Assembly (NCBI GenBank): GCA_963666765.1
Contig: OY762933.1
Span: forward strand, 186,001 to 250,000
From: Foliamicus sp963666765
GTDB taxonomy: Bacteria; Pseudomonadota; Gammaproteobacteria; Steroidobacterales; Foliamicaceae
Direction: 5' to 3'
DNA: 64,000 nucleotides
Below the pieces are notes generated by a model. It saw only the letters and a list, made by a program, of their open reading frames with translations, was not told where the DNA came from and made no database searches. Both the position numbers and the translations under genes were made by a program. Positions 40,630 to 52,273 of the stretch are shown in pieces. Numbering within the stretch: position 1 is the first letter of the stretch; every line of letters begins with the position of its first letter.

Positions 40630-41729
40630 AGAATTTGATTTATGCTGCGCGCTCTGCGTTAAGCTGGTGGAAAAACCGGGCCCAACACACCCATCAGAGG
40701 CATATTGTTCCAACTCGAAAAGTCTGTTTCACGCAAGATGCTTCTGAGGTGGCCCGATATGACTGGGTCTTGAGCCAAGGAACGCAGCAGAGATCCTGAT
40801 GGGAGCAGTCGGCTGCGAATTTACGGGTGTCGACCGTGCATCGAGAGTGATGGCGGACAGCCTGATCTGGGACAATCATGGCTGTATGCCCCTGCGTGCC
40901 GGCGATTTCGATTTCCTGCCTCAGTTAGCGCGATATAAGCGGTCCGGCGTCGACATCGCATCGTTGAACGTCGGCTACGATGTCCTGCCCTGGGAAAACA
41001 CGGTTCTCGTGACGGCGCACTTTCGCAAATGGATGAGGGAGCACTCCGACGAATACCTGCTTGTTGAGTCTGTGGCCGATATAGAGGTGGCTCTCGGCAG
41101 CGGCAGATTGGGAATCCTCTTCGATATCGAAGGCGGTTGCGCTCTGAATAAGTCGATCAGCATGGTTGAGTTGTACTACGAGCTCGGCGTGCGCTGGATG
41201 CTGATCGCCTACAACCGGAACAACGCCCTGGGAGGAGGCTGCCAGGACGATGATCAGGGCTTGACTGGTTTCGGCTGCAAGGTGCTCGATGAAATGGCCC
41301 GTGTCGGCATGGTTGCCTGCTGCAGCCATACGGGCTACAAGACCACGATGGACATAATGGAGCGCTCTGCGAACCCCGTTATCTTTTCCCATTCAAACCC
41401 GTTCGGCATATGGGAGCACGCGCGCAACATCAGGGACGAACAGATCACCGCCTGCGCCGAGACCGGCGGCGTCATAGGCATAAACGGGATTGGCGTTTTC
41501 CTGGGCCGGAATGACAGCCGAACGGAAACGATCGTTCGGCACATTGATTACGTCGTGCAATTGGTGGGCCCCGAACACGTCGGTATTGGTCTCGACTACG
41601 TGTTCGACCAGCAGGAACTTGATGACTTTCTCAAGAAGAATCCGGAAACATTCCCGCCAGCGCTGGGTTATCGCGATGGGCTTGCGATGGTCAGGCCCGA
41701 ACAGACTCCGGAAATCGTCGAGTCGCTGA

Positions 41730-43385
<1,656 letters not shown>

Positions 43386-43387
43386 CG

Positions 43388-45382
43388 TCAGATTTCCTGC
43401 TGCCGTCCCGTCAGGTGTTCGAGGAACCAGCCGACGTAACGCGCGGTATGGTCTATGACTTCCGGATAGCTGCGGATACCGTGCCCGGCGGTCGGATAGG
43501 TAAGCAGAACCGATCGCACGCCGTGCTCAAGTAAAGATCGGTGAAACTCCAATGCCTGGGTGGGCGGTGTGTTTTGGTCGCGGGCGCCCGTGAGCTGCAA
43601 GGTCGGCGTCTTGACCTTCCCAGCAAACATGGCCGGGCTGCGATCGAAGAACTTGCCGCTGGCCATATAGGCGCTACCTTCAAGAAAATACTCATCGAAG
43701 TAGGGAATCTGTGACGTCCGATGTTGGCTATACCAGTTGGATACGCATGAAATCGGCACCGCTGCGGCAAACCGGTCATCCTGCGTGATCAGCCATGCCG
43801 ACATGAAGCCGCCGTAGCTGATTCCAGTAACTCCCAGCCTGTCCGGATCGGCGACTCCGTGCTCGACGAGGGCATCGCAGCCGGTCAGGTAATCGTACGT
43901 ATCTTCGCCCCCCATATCCCCCTTAACGAGGCGCGCGAAGTCCTGGCCGCGGCCGCTAGAGCCGCGCGGATTTGGATAGAGCGACGCAATACCTTGATCG
44001 GCCAGCACCTTGGCGCCGCGCAAGCGGCCTGCCCAGCGATTGCGGCACTGCCAGACCGGCCCACCGTGGATATCGACCACCAGCGGGAATGGCCCATCGC
44101 CTTGCGGACGAATGAGCCAGCCTTGAATTTCGAGATCGTCACGAGCGATCCAGACCACCGGCTCGGTGACTGAGTTGCAGAACATCGGATCACGACTTGC
44201 CTTGCTGGCGAATGAGGTGATGACCGAATAGTCGCCCTCCTTGAGCGAAACGAGCTCAGGAGCAACGTCGTAGGCTTCGCCAACGGCTATCGCACCGCCA
44301 TTTGGGGACGCCCACACGCTTGGGTACCACGCGCCGAATGTGCGATCCGTGCCGTGCCAGTGCGTTGTGATTTTGTCTTCGGCGACCGAGTATTCGGCCA
44401 CGACAGTCTCGAAACCGCGGTGCCCCGCGTATACCAGATTATGGTCATCCCGCCAGATTGCGGACGTAACTTCGACGCCATCCGTGTCGATCACCGATGT
44501 GTCGCCAGTTTCCACATCAACGAGCTTCAGCGTTCCGCAGACGATGCCACGATCACTGCAGACAGCCTCCGTTATGCAGGCGTAAGCGCCGGAAGGGGAC
44601 GCCGCCGGTAGCCCGATTTGATCCCGTGGGCTGAAAGCCACTCGCCCGTCGCCTCCGTCCAGCCTGAATCGTCGCAGCTCTGCCTGATACCAGGAGCCTT
44701 CGCTGTGCGAGTCGGTGACGATGCACAGAAACCCATCCTCACCGAGCCAGCATGCTTCCCAGTAATTCAGCCCATGGGCCGAGACCTTGCGTGTAACGCC
44801 CGTTTCGGTGTAGTGAACGTAGATACTGCGCCAGAGGTTCTCGGCATCGCCCGTGTCGATGCTGGGCATCCAGGCAGGTAATTCGCGCTTCTTTGCCGAG
44901 ATCTTTGCGCCACCCTGATAGCCTGCAAGATCCGCGCCGAACCCAGCCACGCCGAGGAGAATCTTCGATCCGTCGGGTGACCAATGCATGTACTCGACGA
45001 AGCCCTCGATATTGGGGGTTGCCGCGGGATTATCGAGATCGTCGGATTGCGCAAGGTACAACTGACTTTTTCCTGCTGCAGCCCGATCCGAAAGGAATGC
45101 CAGCTTGTCACCGTCTGGCGACCAGCGCGGCAGCCGGTCATTGTTGGCAGGACAGGGGAGCTGCCGGACTTCCCCACTGTCTACTTCGACAATGCAAATG
45201 CGCGTGACGGGCGCCGAGTCAAGATCGTTGAACAGAGTGCCCGTGAGCGCGACGCGCTGGCCCGAGGGTTCGATGCAGGCATCGGCGGCGTCGGTAACTT
45301 TATTCCGGCCCGGCGCGTGAATAGCGCGAAAGTAGTCCGCGACTTCGGCGTAAAGCGTTGTTTGTCGTATTTCCCGGTCCAT
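43388..45382 (-). CDS. S9 prolyl-oligopeptidase-family peptidase
   Basis: A 664-residue serine peptidase: N-terminal WD/beta-propeller-like part (repeated ...WSPDGSK and WSPDGDKLAFLSD) and a C-terminal alpha/beta-hydrolase with nucleophile GISYGGF, Asp in GARDQNTPP and His in TAGHGIRSY. Resembles acylaminoacyl-peptidase or DPP-type enzymes. ATG 45382 (MDREIRQTTLYAEV) is chosen over 45430, which would overlap the amidase gene. No signal peptide, so likely cytoplasmic. It is between the amidase and POT transporter genes in one operon. Confidence 0.87.
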   Translation of the reverse strand: MDREIRQTTLYAEVADYFRAIHAPGRNKVTDAADACIEPSGQRVALTGTLFNDLDSAPVTRICIVEVDSGEVRQLPCPANNDRLPRWSPDGDKLAFLSDRAAAGKSQLYLAQSDDLDNPAATPNIEGFVEYMHWSPDGSKILLGVAGFGADLAGYQGGAKISAKKRELPAWMPSIDTGDAENLWRSIYVHYTETGVTRKVSAHGLNYWEACWLGEDGFLCIVTDSHSEGSWYQAELRRFRLDGGDGRVAFSPRDQIGLPAASPSGAYACITEAVCSDRGIVCGTLKLVDVETGDTSVIDTDGVEVTSAIWRDDHNLVYAGHRGFETVVAEYSVAEDKITTHWHGTDRTFGAWYPSVWASPNGGAIAVGEAYDVAPELVSLKEGDYSVITSFASKASRDPMFCNSVTEPVVWIARDDLEIQGWLIRPQGDGPFPLVVDIHGGPVWQCRNRWAGRLRGAKVLADQGIASLYPNPRGSSGRGQDFARLVKGDMGGEDTYDYLTGCDALVEHGVADPDRLGVTGISYGGFMSAWLITQDDRFAAAVPISCVSNWYSQHRTSQIPYFDEYFLEGSAYMASGKFFDRSPAMFAGKVKTPTLQLTGARDQNTPPTQALEFHRSLLEHGVRSVLLTYPTAGHGIRSYPEVIDHTARYVGWFLEHLTGRQQEI

Positions 45383-45399
45383 TTGTCCGACTTGTCGCG

Positions 45400-47154
45400 T
45401 CAGGCGTCTACGGGCGGCCGATGCCGCCAAACGTCAAGTGACTTTTCCATGGCGCGCGCAACTGCAAGCATCTTCCCCTCTTCGAACAGGCGCCCGTGAA
45501 ACGATACGTTTTGCGTGATCGTGTGTTTCGGTCCTGTTGGATTGAACGGAACGAAGGCAATAGAGCGTGTCGGACTTCTATCCAGGCCGGCCCGAAATGA
45601 CACGCCCGGATGGCCAGTGAAGTTCATTGCAAGCAGTAATTCGAAAGACCCGTAGGTCGGAGCGAACAGCATGTCTACCTTGCGGAAGATCTGTTCCATC
45701 GCGTGCATCACCAGGTGTCGGAATCTCTCCAGTTGCAGGTAGTCGACAGCCGAGATCAGGTGAGCCCGTCGCCAGCTATTCGGCCAGTTCCAGGCTTGTT
45801 CAGAGGGCAGCAGCTCGTCCTGGCCATTCAGCGTCAGTTCTTCGAAAACTGCGGCTGCTTCAACTTGAAGATTATCGATCAGGTGTTGATAGGGCAGGTC
45901 CGGCCAAGCGATTTCAACCAGATTGACTCCAGTACTCTCAAGGACGTGTAAGGCAGTTTGGTGGGCCTTTGCTGTTGGCACCATGGCGCCCGGGCCGAAT
46001 CCCATCCGCTCGAACCAAATCGGCGAATAACCCACTGTGATTTCGCCAAGATCTGTTTGGGCGTCGTATTCAAAGCCGACATCGATCGAAGCGGCTGACG
46101 TCGGATCAGGTCCATTTATGGCGGCCAGCACGATGGTTGCATCTTCAATCTTTCGGCAAAGCGGTCCGATACGCTCGAGGCTGGGAGTCAATGGCATGCC
46201 GCCTTTGACAGGTACACGGCCGAAGGTCGGCCGGAGGCCGACAACGCCGCAACGGTCCGCCGGATTGAGAATGGAGCCAAGACTGTCCGTGCCTATCGAA
46301 AATGTGCATAATCCGGCGGCTGTCGCCGCCCCGGAGCCCGTGCTGGATCCGCCCGCTGCCTCCTCCGGGTTCCAGGGATTTCGGCACCGACCGCCGAACC
46401 ATTCCGCGCCGTTTGCGAGCGTGCCCGTCGCCAGCTTGCCCAGGAGCACTGCGCCGGCCTGACGGAGCATCGTGGTGATCGCAGCGTCCTCGGCGGGCAC
46501 CCGGTCTTTGTAGATACTCGCGCCCCAGGTTGTTGCAACTCCCGCTGTATCGAAGACATCTTTGAGGCCGTACGGAATGCCGTGCAGCGGGCCCCGGTAT
46601 TGACCATTTCGCAGCTCACGGTCACAGGCTTCCGCCTGCGCCCGCGCGACATCCTCTGCGACCGTGATATAGCAATACAACGATGGAGCGATCCGACGGA
46701 TACGCTTCAGGTAGATTTCTGTTAACCGGCGGCTGGAAATCTGGTCGCTCTTGATCCACTCTCCCTGCTCGATTACCGATGCGAAGGCGATGTCAGCGTC
46801 GTCTTTCGGCAAGACCGACGGCCTTGAGGCGGACAAACGTATCTTGTCCGGCTGCTCGGCGTATTCCACGCCGGGCAAGCGTGGATCGAAAATGAGCGCG
46901 GGCTGCAAATCGAGTGGCAACGGCTTTTTCTTGCGTGCGGTGGCTATATCGACCTGTTCCTGAATCGAGTTGACCAACATGTTTCGTTCGGACGGGGTGA
47001 ACGCGAGGCCGTGCAGCTTCTCGGCCGCCGCGATGGTTTCTGCAGTTACGCCGCCGTTGTCGGGGCGCTCGCTGGCCGAAGCGCCGACACTGCCGGCGAG
47101 GGCAATCGATGCCGCTGAGCCGCCAAGAAAAGTCCTTCGACTGAATGGATTCAC
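45400..47154 (-). CDS. Tat-exported amidase (amidase signature family)
   Basis: Amidase of 584 residues with a twin-arginine signal peptide (FSRRTFLGGSAASIALAG). The Ser-cisSer-Lys site is visible: Lys in YGLKDVFDTAG, cis-Ser in AAGGSSTGSGAA, and the nucleophile in TDSLGSIL (canonical GTDTGGSIR, somewhat altered). It would hydrolyse amide or peptide-amide bonds in the periplasm. First gene of the minus-strand amidase-S9-POT operon, divergent from the lipoprotein S9 gene. Confidence 0.88.
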   Translation of the reverse strand: MNPFSRRTFLGGSAASIALAGSVGASASERPDNGGVTAETIAAAEKLHGLAFTPSERNMLVNSIQEQVDIATARKKKPLPLDLQPALIFDPRLPGVEYAEQPDKIRLSASRPSVLPKDDADIAFASVIEQGEWIKSDQISSRRLTEIYLKRIRRIAPSLYCYITVAEDVARAQAEACDRELRNGQYRGPLHGIPYGLKDVFDTAGVATTWGASIYKDRVPAEDAAITTMLRQAGAVLLGKLATGTLANGAEWFGGRCRNPWNPEEAAGGSSTGSGAATAAGLCTFSIGTDSLGSILNPADRCGVVGLRPTFGRVPVKGGMPLTPSLERIGPLCRKIEDATIVLAAINGPDPTSAASIDVGFEYDAQTDLGEITVGYSPIWFERMGFGPGAMVPTAKAHQTALHVLESTGVNLVEIAWPDLPYQHLIDNLQVEAAAVFEELTLNGQDELLPSEQAWNWPNSWRRAHLISAVDYLQLERFRHLVMHAMEQIFRKVDMLFAPTYGSFELLLAMNFTGHPGVSFRAGLDRSPTRSIAFVPFNPTGPKHTITQNVSFHGRLFEEGKMLAVARAMEKSLDVWRHRPPVDA

Positions 47155-47336
47155 CCGGTCACCCTGGCTTGTATTTTTCGGTGTGCTTCAACATATCGTG
47201 GTGCAGTTCGGTCATTGTGCCGTAGCCGGCAGCGAGAACCACGTGGCGACCGCGGCTGATCGTTCGCTGTGTTTCATTGTTGTTGTTTCCGTATTCCGCC
47301 TATATTGCAGCGTTACCGCTAATGACGCATTCGAAC

Positions 47337-47373
47337 CCCATTTCCACAATAAGACAACCAGACAAAATGGGGT
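47337..47373. promoter_or_regulatory. Inverted repeat in the divergent amidase/S9 gap
   Basis: CCCCATTT (47337-47344) and AAATGGGG (47366-47373) form an 8-bp dyad with a 21-nt spacer, 48 nt before the S9 lipoprotein start. The 266-bp gap (47155-47420) must contain two divergent promoters; I see no better conserved motif. A regulator site is possible but the support is positional only. Confidence 0.3.
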
Positions 47374-47420
47374 GCCGGCCGGTATCCGCGTCCTTATACG
47401 AACACGCAAGGGGAAGCCGT

Positions 47421-49874
47421 ATGATCCGATTTCACAATTGTTGCGTCGTGCTTGGCGTAATCTGCGCTGTCGTTGCTGGCTGCAAGGCGCCCCGCCAGGG
47501 TACGGTGACAGCGGAACAATATGCGTTGGCCGAGCAGTGGCTGCCGGCCAATGCAATGGCGAAGGTCAGAAATCTCAATGTATCGCCCGCCTGGATCGGT
47601 CAATCCAATCGATTCTGGTATCGGCGCGAAACGGCTGAAGGCCATGAGTTCGTTGTCGTGGATGCCGAGACGGGAGCCAAGACTCCCGCGTTCGATCACG
47701 AGGCAATCGCAGCGGGCCTCACGCAGGCCGGAGTCGATGACACCATACCAACCTCGCTGCCGTTCAGTGTTTTTGAATTCGACGACTCCGAATCGACGAT
47801 TTCCTTTGCGGTGGGCGAGGCGCAGTACGTTTGCGCCGTGGACCATGGCAAATGTTCCACTGAACCGGCAGCGGCTGGGGACCCCGGCGTTCTCGCATCA
47901 CCAAACGCCAAGCTTGGAGTACGCTCGCGCACGGGGAACCTCTACCTGATCGACCGCGAGACGGGCGACGAAACCGCTCTTACGTCGGACGGCGAGCCGC
48001 ACTTCGGGTATGGCATTTACTACGGCAACTGGTACTCCAGTCATATTCCGCGGCAGCGCGCCGGTGGCGATGAGGCTTTTCCTCCAATGGAAACGCATTG
48101 GGCACCGGATTCACGACACATTCTTACGACGCGTCTGGATGAGCGTCACGTCCAACCCTATCCTCTGATCGTAACGTCACCACCCGACGGTTCATTCCGA
48201 CCGGTCTTGTACTTGCCGCGGATTCCGCTGGTCGGGGAAGAACCGGCCAGGTTGGAGTGGTTCGTTATCGATACGTTGACAGGCAAGAAGGTTCTTCTGA
48301 ACCTGCCGTATGAAGAACTGCTCCATGTTCATCAGGACATGCTCGCGATTCGCAAATTCTGGTGGGGTGAGGACCTGGACCATCTGTACGTTGCAGCGTA
48401 CGGCGATACCATTAGGTCAACTCACTTTTTTGAAATCGAACTGGCGACCGGGGCGGTTCGGCGAGTTATCGACGAGTCCATGCATCCGCGTAGCGACTTC
48501 AGTTCGTCCTCGTACGATCCACCGAACGTGTTCCTTAACGAGCGAGCCGACGAGGTGATCTGGTGGTCGCAACGGGAAGGATGGGGACACCTGTACCTCT
48601 ACGATCTCGGCTCCGGGAAACTCAAGAACCGAATAACGGAAGGCGCCTGGCTGGTTCGAGACGTGATCCGTGTGGACAAGGAAGCCCGGCGTATCTACTT
48701 CACCGCGAACGGTAAAGAGGGCGGAAATCCCTATTTTCGCTACCTCTACGGCGTGAACTTCGATGGGACGGGACTTGAACTGTTGACGCCGGAGCCTGCC
48801 GATCATGTTATGGAATCGCCGAACATTGACCCACGGTTCCTCGCGGCATTCGGGGGGGAGGCGCCGGCAAATTTCAGTCCCGATGGGCGATTTTTCGTAT
48901 ACGGCTATTCAACCGTCAGGCAGCCGACAAAATACGCGATACGCCGAACAGCGGACGGCGAACTGGTCTCTCATTTCGAAGAGGCGGATGCGAGCGAACT
49001 GTACGCGACCGGCTGGCAGGACCCGGAACCCTTCGTCGCCAAGGCGGACGACGGCGTGACGGACCTCTACGGCGTGCTTTACATGCCACACGGTCTTGAC
49101 GAAACCGGGTCCTATCCGATCATCGACGCGCAATACGCGAGCCCTTTAACGGCTGTTGTTCCACACAATTACGCGGGCATCTTCACCGCGCCGCCAGCGC
49201 TGACAAAAGCCGGCTACATGACTGCACTCGGCTTTGCGAGCGTGATTGTGGACGCGCGGGGCACAACGTATCGCGACATTTCCTTCTCCCACCACTCCTG
49301 GAAAAACCTGCACCAGATCGGTTTGTACGACCATGTTGCGGCCATCAGTGAACTGGCGAATCGCTACCAATGGATGGACATCGACAGGGTTGGCATCCAT
49401 GGCGGCTCGTATGGCGGCTGGGTCACGTTCCGCGCGATGTTCGACTTCGGCGACTTTTTCAAGGTTGGCGTGACGTCGGTACCGCCCGCGATCATGCACG
49501 GTCTGTACCCCGACTATCACTGGGAGGCCTTTCACGGCGAAGCCGTGTATGAGGATGAATCAGAACTGAAACCGACGCCTGCGTCGAAACCGATCAATTG
49601 GCAGAACGCGAATGCAGTGGAGGAGGCGGCTGATCTTGAGGGCAAACTACTGATCTTGCTTGGCGAAATCGACGAGAACGTGTTTCCTGCAAGTACGCTC
49701 ATTGTTGTTGATCAACTCATCAAGCTCGACAAGGACTTCGAAATGTATTACTACCCGAATACGTCGCACGCGATTGTCAACACCCATTCCATTCACCGTT
49801 CGATGGACTACTTCGTTGAGCACCTCATGGGTTTCGAGCCTCCCGAATATCGTTTCAATATGGATGACAGGTAG
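47421..49874 (+). CDS. Lipoprotein S9 peptidase, DPP-IV-like
   Basis: A 817-residue dipeptidyl-peptidase-IV-type enzyme. ATG 47421 opens into a lipoprotein signal ending in VVAGC and is preceded by AAGGGGAAG; the longer frame lacks this logic. An eight-bladed propeller occupies about residues 60-560; the hydrolase domain has the nucleophile GSYGGW, Asp in GEIDENVFP and His in TSHAIVN. Family members remove N-terminal dipeptides, often after Pro or Ala. Being membrane-tethered in the periplasm, it would feed dipeptides to the POT importer. Confidence 0.88.
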   Translation: MIRFHNCCVVLGVICAVVAGCKAPRQGTVTAEQYALAEQWLPANAMAKVRNLNVSPAWIGQSNRFWYRRETAEGHEFVVVDAETGAKTPAFDHEAIAAGLTQAGVDDTIPTSLPFSVFEFDDSESTISFAVGEAQYVCAVDHGKCSTEPAAAGDPGVLASPNAKLGVRSRTGNLYLIDRETGDETALTSDGEPHFGYGIYYGNWYSSHIPRQRAGGDEAFPPMETHWAPDSRHILTTRLDERHVQPYPLIVTSPPDGSFRPVLYLPRIPLVGEEPARLEWFVIDTLTGKKVLLNLPYEELLHVHQDMLAIRKFWWGEDLDHLYVAAYGDTIRSTHFFEIELATGAVRRVIDESMHPRSDFSSSSYDPPNVFLNERADEVIWWSQREGWGHLYLYDLGSGKLKNRITEGAWLVRDVIRVDKEARRIYFTANGKEGGNPYFRYLYGVNFDGTGLELLTPEPADHVMESPNIDPRFLAAFGGEAPANFSPDGRFFVYGYSTVRQPTKYAIRRTADGELVSHFEEADASELYATGWQDPEPFVAKADDGVTDLYGVLYMPHGLDETGSYPIIDAQYASPLTAVVPHNYAGIFTAPPALTKAGYMTALGFASVIVDARGTTYRDISFSHHSWKNLHQIGLYDHVAAISELANRYQWMDIDRVGIHGGSYGGWVTFRAMFDFGDFFKVGVTSVPPAIMHGLYPDYHWEAFHGEAVYEDESELKPTPASKPINWQNANAVEEAADLEGKLLILLGEIDENVFPASTLIVVDQLIKLDKDFEMYYYPNTSHAIVNTHSIHRSMDYFVEHLMGFEPPEYRFNMDDR

Positions 49875-49905
49875 CCGATTTGTCCCGATGAGCGAGTTTT
49901 CTCCT

Positions 49906-51690
49906 TTACAATCCTCCGGCCTGGCCGCCGCGGCGCGGATCTGTTGCCGCATTGAGAAATCCGGTTGCAGAGTCCCGCCAGGCTTGCTGGTAAGAACCCA
50001 TGTGGAAGTCGTAGGGCGGCAATGGCTTGAGTTTGGCGCCGAGCCTTGCAAGATCTTTAAGTGTCGCGGTTGGAATGCGTGACTCGATCTCGATCGTGTA
50101 ATCGTCGCGCATCGGCAGCATGCGCGGCAAGACACCGGCTTCGTACGGATCGAAGTGGTAATCGAGGTTGTTCGACAGCATTTGCGGCACGGTGCAGTGC
50201 ACGTTTCCGGGCGAGCCGAGCGACAGAACAGGCCGGCCACCCTTGAACACGATCGTATTGCTCATCACCGAGCGCATGCGGCTGCCGGGAACACCCAGCC
50301 AGCCTGCAATACTTGCGTTCATGTTGAATTGAGCGTGGCTGCCGATCATCGGTACGCCGCCGACGACCATCCCCGGAATGCCGCCGGATTGCAGGGTATT
50401 CATCATTTGCACCCAGTTGCCGTGTTTGTCGACGCAGGTCAGTTCACAACTGCCCGCCGGCTGATCCAGTTTCTTCTCCGGCGAACCGACCGCCCAGCCG
50501 AACGCCTGCAGTTGCCCCTTGTTTGTCGTGAGCTCAACGTGCTTTGTCAGGTCCACCCCTTGCTTCGGTAGCGATGCCCTAAAAATTCTTGCGATGCTGG
50601 CGTGATACTCCTCCGACATCCAGACATCCGACGGTACGCCGAAGAATTCCGGATCGTGCAGCTGCCCCAGCTCGAAATGGGCACGACGCAGCGCCTGGGC
50701 CATGAAATACAGGCTTTCCGCCGACTCGGTGTAATGGCCCAGCGACGACACGTTCAGATGGCGGAGAATGCCGAGCACGAGGCAGCAGTAGATACCCTGG
50801 CGCTCCGGCGGCGCAGTTTGCATGATCTCGTAGCCTTTGTGCTCGTACTTAAGCGGCTCGGTCCAACGTGGCGGGTTATTGGAGAGGTCGCCGATTTCGA
50901 TTCTCCAGCCGAGGTTGTTGGCAAGCTTGACGAACTCCCTGGCCCAAGCGCCCTTCGTAAAGTGGTCCGGACCCTCGCCCGCAAGCCTGCGCAGCGTCTT
51001 CGCGAGTGCGGGATTCTTAAGTTTCTCGCCGACCGAGGGCGAAAAGCCTTTGGGTGCAAACAGGTCACGCATCTCGGGAAACCAGACATTTCCTTCGAGC
51101 TCGAATTCCATGACCGCGCGCTGGAATTCGTCGACCGGAAAACCGTCTTCGGCCCAGGGAATGGCCGGCTCGACGAGCGATTTCCAGGGCCGCGTGCCAA
51201 AGCGCTCATGCATGGCCTGAAGGCCAGGCATGAAGCCGGGGATGCAGGCCATCGGCGAGCCCACGGCAACACCCCCAACGCCCATCGGATAGGTGCGCAT
51301 CGGGGGCAGGTCCGGGTGGAGCGTGCCCATGCTGTTGAGCTGGAAGGTTTTTTTCTTTTCCGCATCCCAGTACAGCCAACTGACCGTGCCCGTGTGGTTG
51401 GTCATTTCGGGTTGCACGGTCGCCTGCACGATGTTTCCGGCGACGGCCGCATCGACCGCATTGCCGCCGGCGGCAAGCACGTCCAGCATGGTCTGCGTCA
51501 CGATGGGGCTCTGGCTGCTGGCGACGGCCTGCTTGCCGCGAATGACTTCCTTGTCGCCCTGTCGATTTAACGGCGGCGTGAGCGCTTCACCGACTCCTGC
51601 AGCCTCGGATTCCCCGTTCGTGGCCGTCAAACCGGCCGCGGCCAGGCCAATTCCGGCCGACTTGATGAAACTTCTCCGGTCAGTGCCCAT
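49906..51690 (-). CDS. Gamma-glutamyltransferase family protein (Tat-exported)
   Basis: NTN-hydrolase-fold GGT homologue of 594 residues with a Tat signal (DRRSFIKSAGIGLAAAG). ATG 51690 is preferred because GAGGAG lies 8 nt upstream. Aligned with E. coli GGT by the VDKxGN anchor, the catalytic Thr position (seven residues before the Asp) is Ser in AGSCELTCVDKHGN. The C-terminal NAATDPRRGGQAGGL matches the end of the family. It would cleave gamma-glutamyl or related amide bonds in the periplasm. Last gene of the TonB-receptor operon, 25 nt after the SRPBCC gene. Confidence 0.84.
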   Translation of the reverse strand: MGTDRRSFIKSAGIGLAAAGLTATNGESEAAGVGEALTPPLNRQGDKEVIRGKQAVASSQSPIVTQTMLDVLAAGGNAVDAAVAGNIVQATVQPEMTNHTGTVSWLYWDAEKKKTFQLNSMGTLHPDLPPMRTYPMGVGGVAVGSPMACIPGFMPGLQAMHERFGTRPWKSLVEPAIPWAEDGFPVDEFQRAVMEFELEGNVWFPEMRDLFAPKGFSPSVGEKLKNPALAKTLRRLAGEGPDHFTKGAWAREFVKLANNLGWRIEIGDLSNNPPRWTEPLKYEHKGYEIMQTAPPERQGIYCCLVLGILRHLNVSSLGHYTESAESLYFMAQALRRAHFELGQLHDPEFFGVPSDVWMSEEYHASIARIFRASLPKQGVDLTKHVELTTNKGQLQAFGWAVGSPEKKLDQPAGSCELTCVDKHGNWVQMMNTLQSGGIPGMVVGGVPMIGSHAQFNMNASIAGWLGVPGSRMRSVMSNTIVFKGGRPVLSLGSPGNVHCTVPQMLSNNLDYHFDPYEAGVLPRMLPMRDDYTIEIESRIPTATLKDLARLGAKLKPLPPYDFHMGSYQQAWRDSATGFLNAATDPRRGGQAGGL

Positions 51691-51715
51691 CCAGAGTCTC
51701 CTCAACTGAACATCA

Positions 51716-52261
51716 TTACGTGTCTTCCACCAGTCTCTTGAGTACCAGCAGTTCCTCCTGGAATCGCTTCCGGTTAGGAGCCGTCACCTGTTCCCGTACT
51801 GCGGTAATCCGGTTGTCCGGAACGTCTGGCAGGCGGTTTATGGAATATACGTCGTAGGTGACCATCGTGCCGGCATCGTTCGGAAACAATGTCCATGCGG
51901 CATAGCTGACATCCCCTTTGGCGCCTTCGTCAAAGTAGATCGCGATCACTTTGCGTTTGCCGGGGATGAGGGCGATGGTTTTGACGAAGAATTCGTATGC
52001 ATTGGCGCCGCTGCGCCCGCGGACGATTTCGACTTCACCCAACTGGTCCGGTTGTCCGGCGTGGTACGAACTTTCCGCCAGCTTTTTCCAATCGCTGGTA
52101 TCGAGGATGTACGGCCAGATAGCGTCCGGTTTCGCGTCAATCTGTACGGTTGAATGCGTGATCAGGTAGATATTGGCTGTTTCGGATTCTGCGGCCACAA
52201 TCACATGCGTCGCCACGAAGGTGATCAGGGCCAGGCCGGCTTGACGCAATCTCCGATGCAT
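51716..52261 (-). CDS. Secreted SRPBCC (polyketide-cyclase-like) protein
   Basis: A 181-residue protein with a signal peptide (ALITFVATHVIVAA) and a START/SRPBCC-type hydrophobic-ligand fold: STVQIDAKPDAIWPYILD is the typical first strand and helix, and the final helix is FQEELLVLKRL. Such proteins bind or act on small hydrophobic molecules; no catalytic residues can be assigned. It lies between an amidohydrolase and a GGT-family gene in the TonB-receptor operon and may hold a pathway intermediate in the periplasm (inference). Confidence 0.7.
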   Translation of the reverse strand: MHRRLRQAGLALITFVATHVIVAAESETANIYLITHSTVQIDAKPDAIWPYILDTSDWKKLAESSYHAGQPDQLGEVEIVRGRSGANAYEFFVKTIALIPGKRKVIAIYFDEGAKGDVSYAAWTLFPNDAGTMVTYDVYSINRLPDVPDNRITAVREQVTAPNRKRFQEELLVLKRLVEDT

Positions 52262-52273
52262 CGAAATCAGTAC

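Noticed and set aside
40614..40799. 61-codon ORF upstream of the dipeptidase
   Set aside because: No ribosome site, no recognisable features, and it begins beside the operator palindromes; likely leader sequence.
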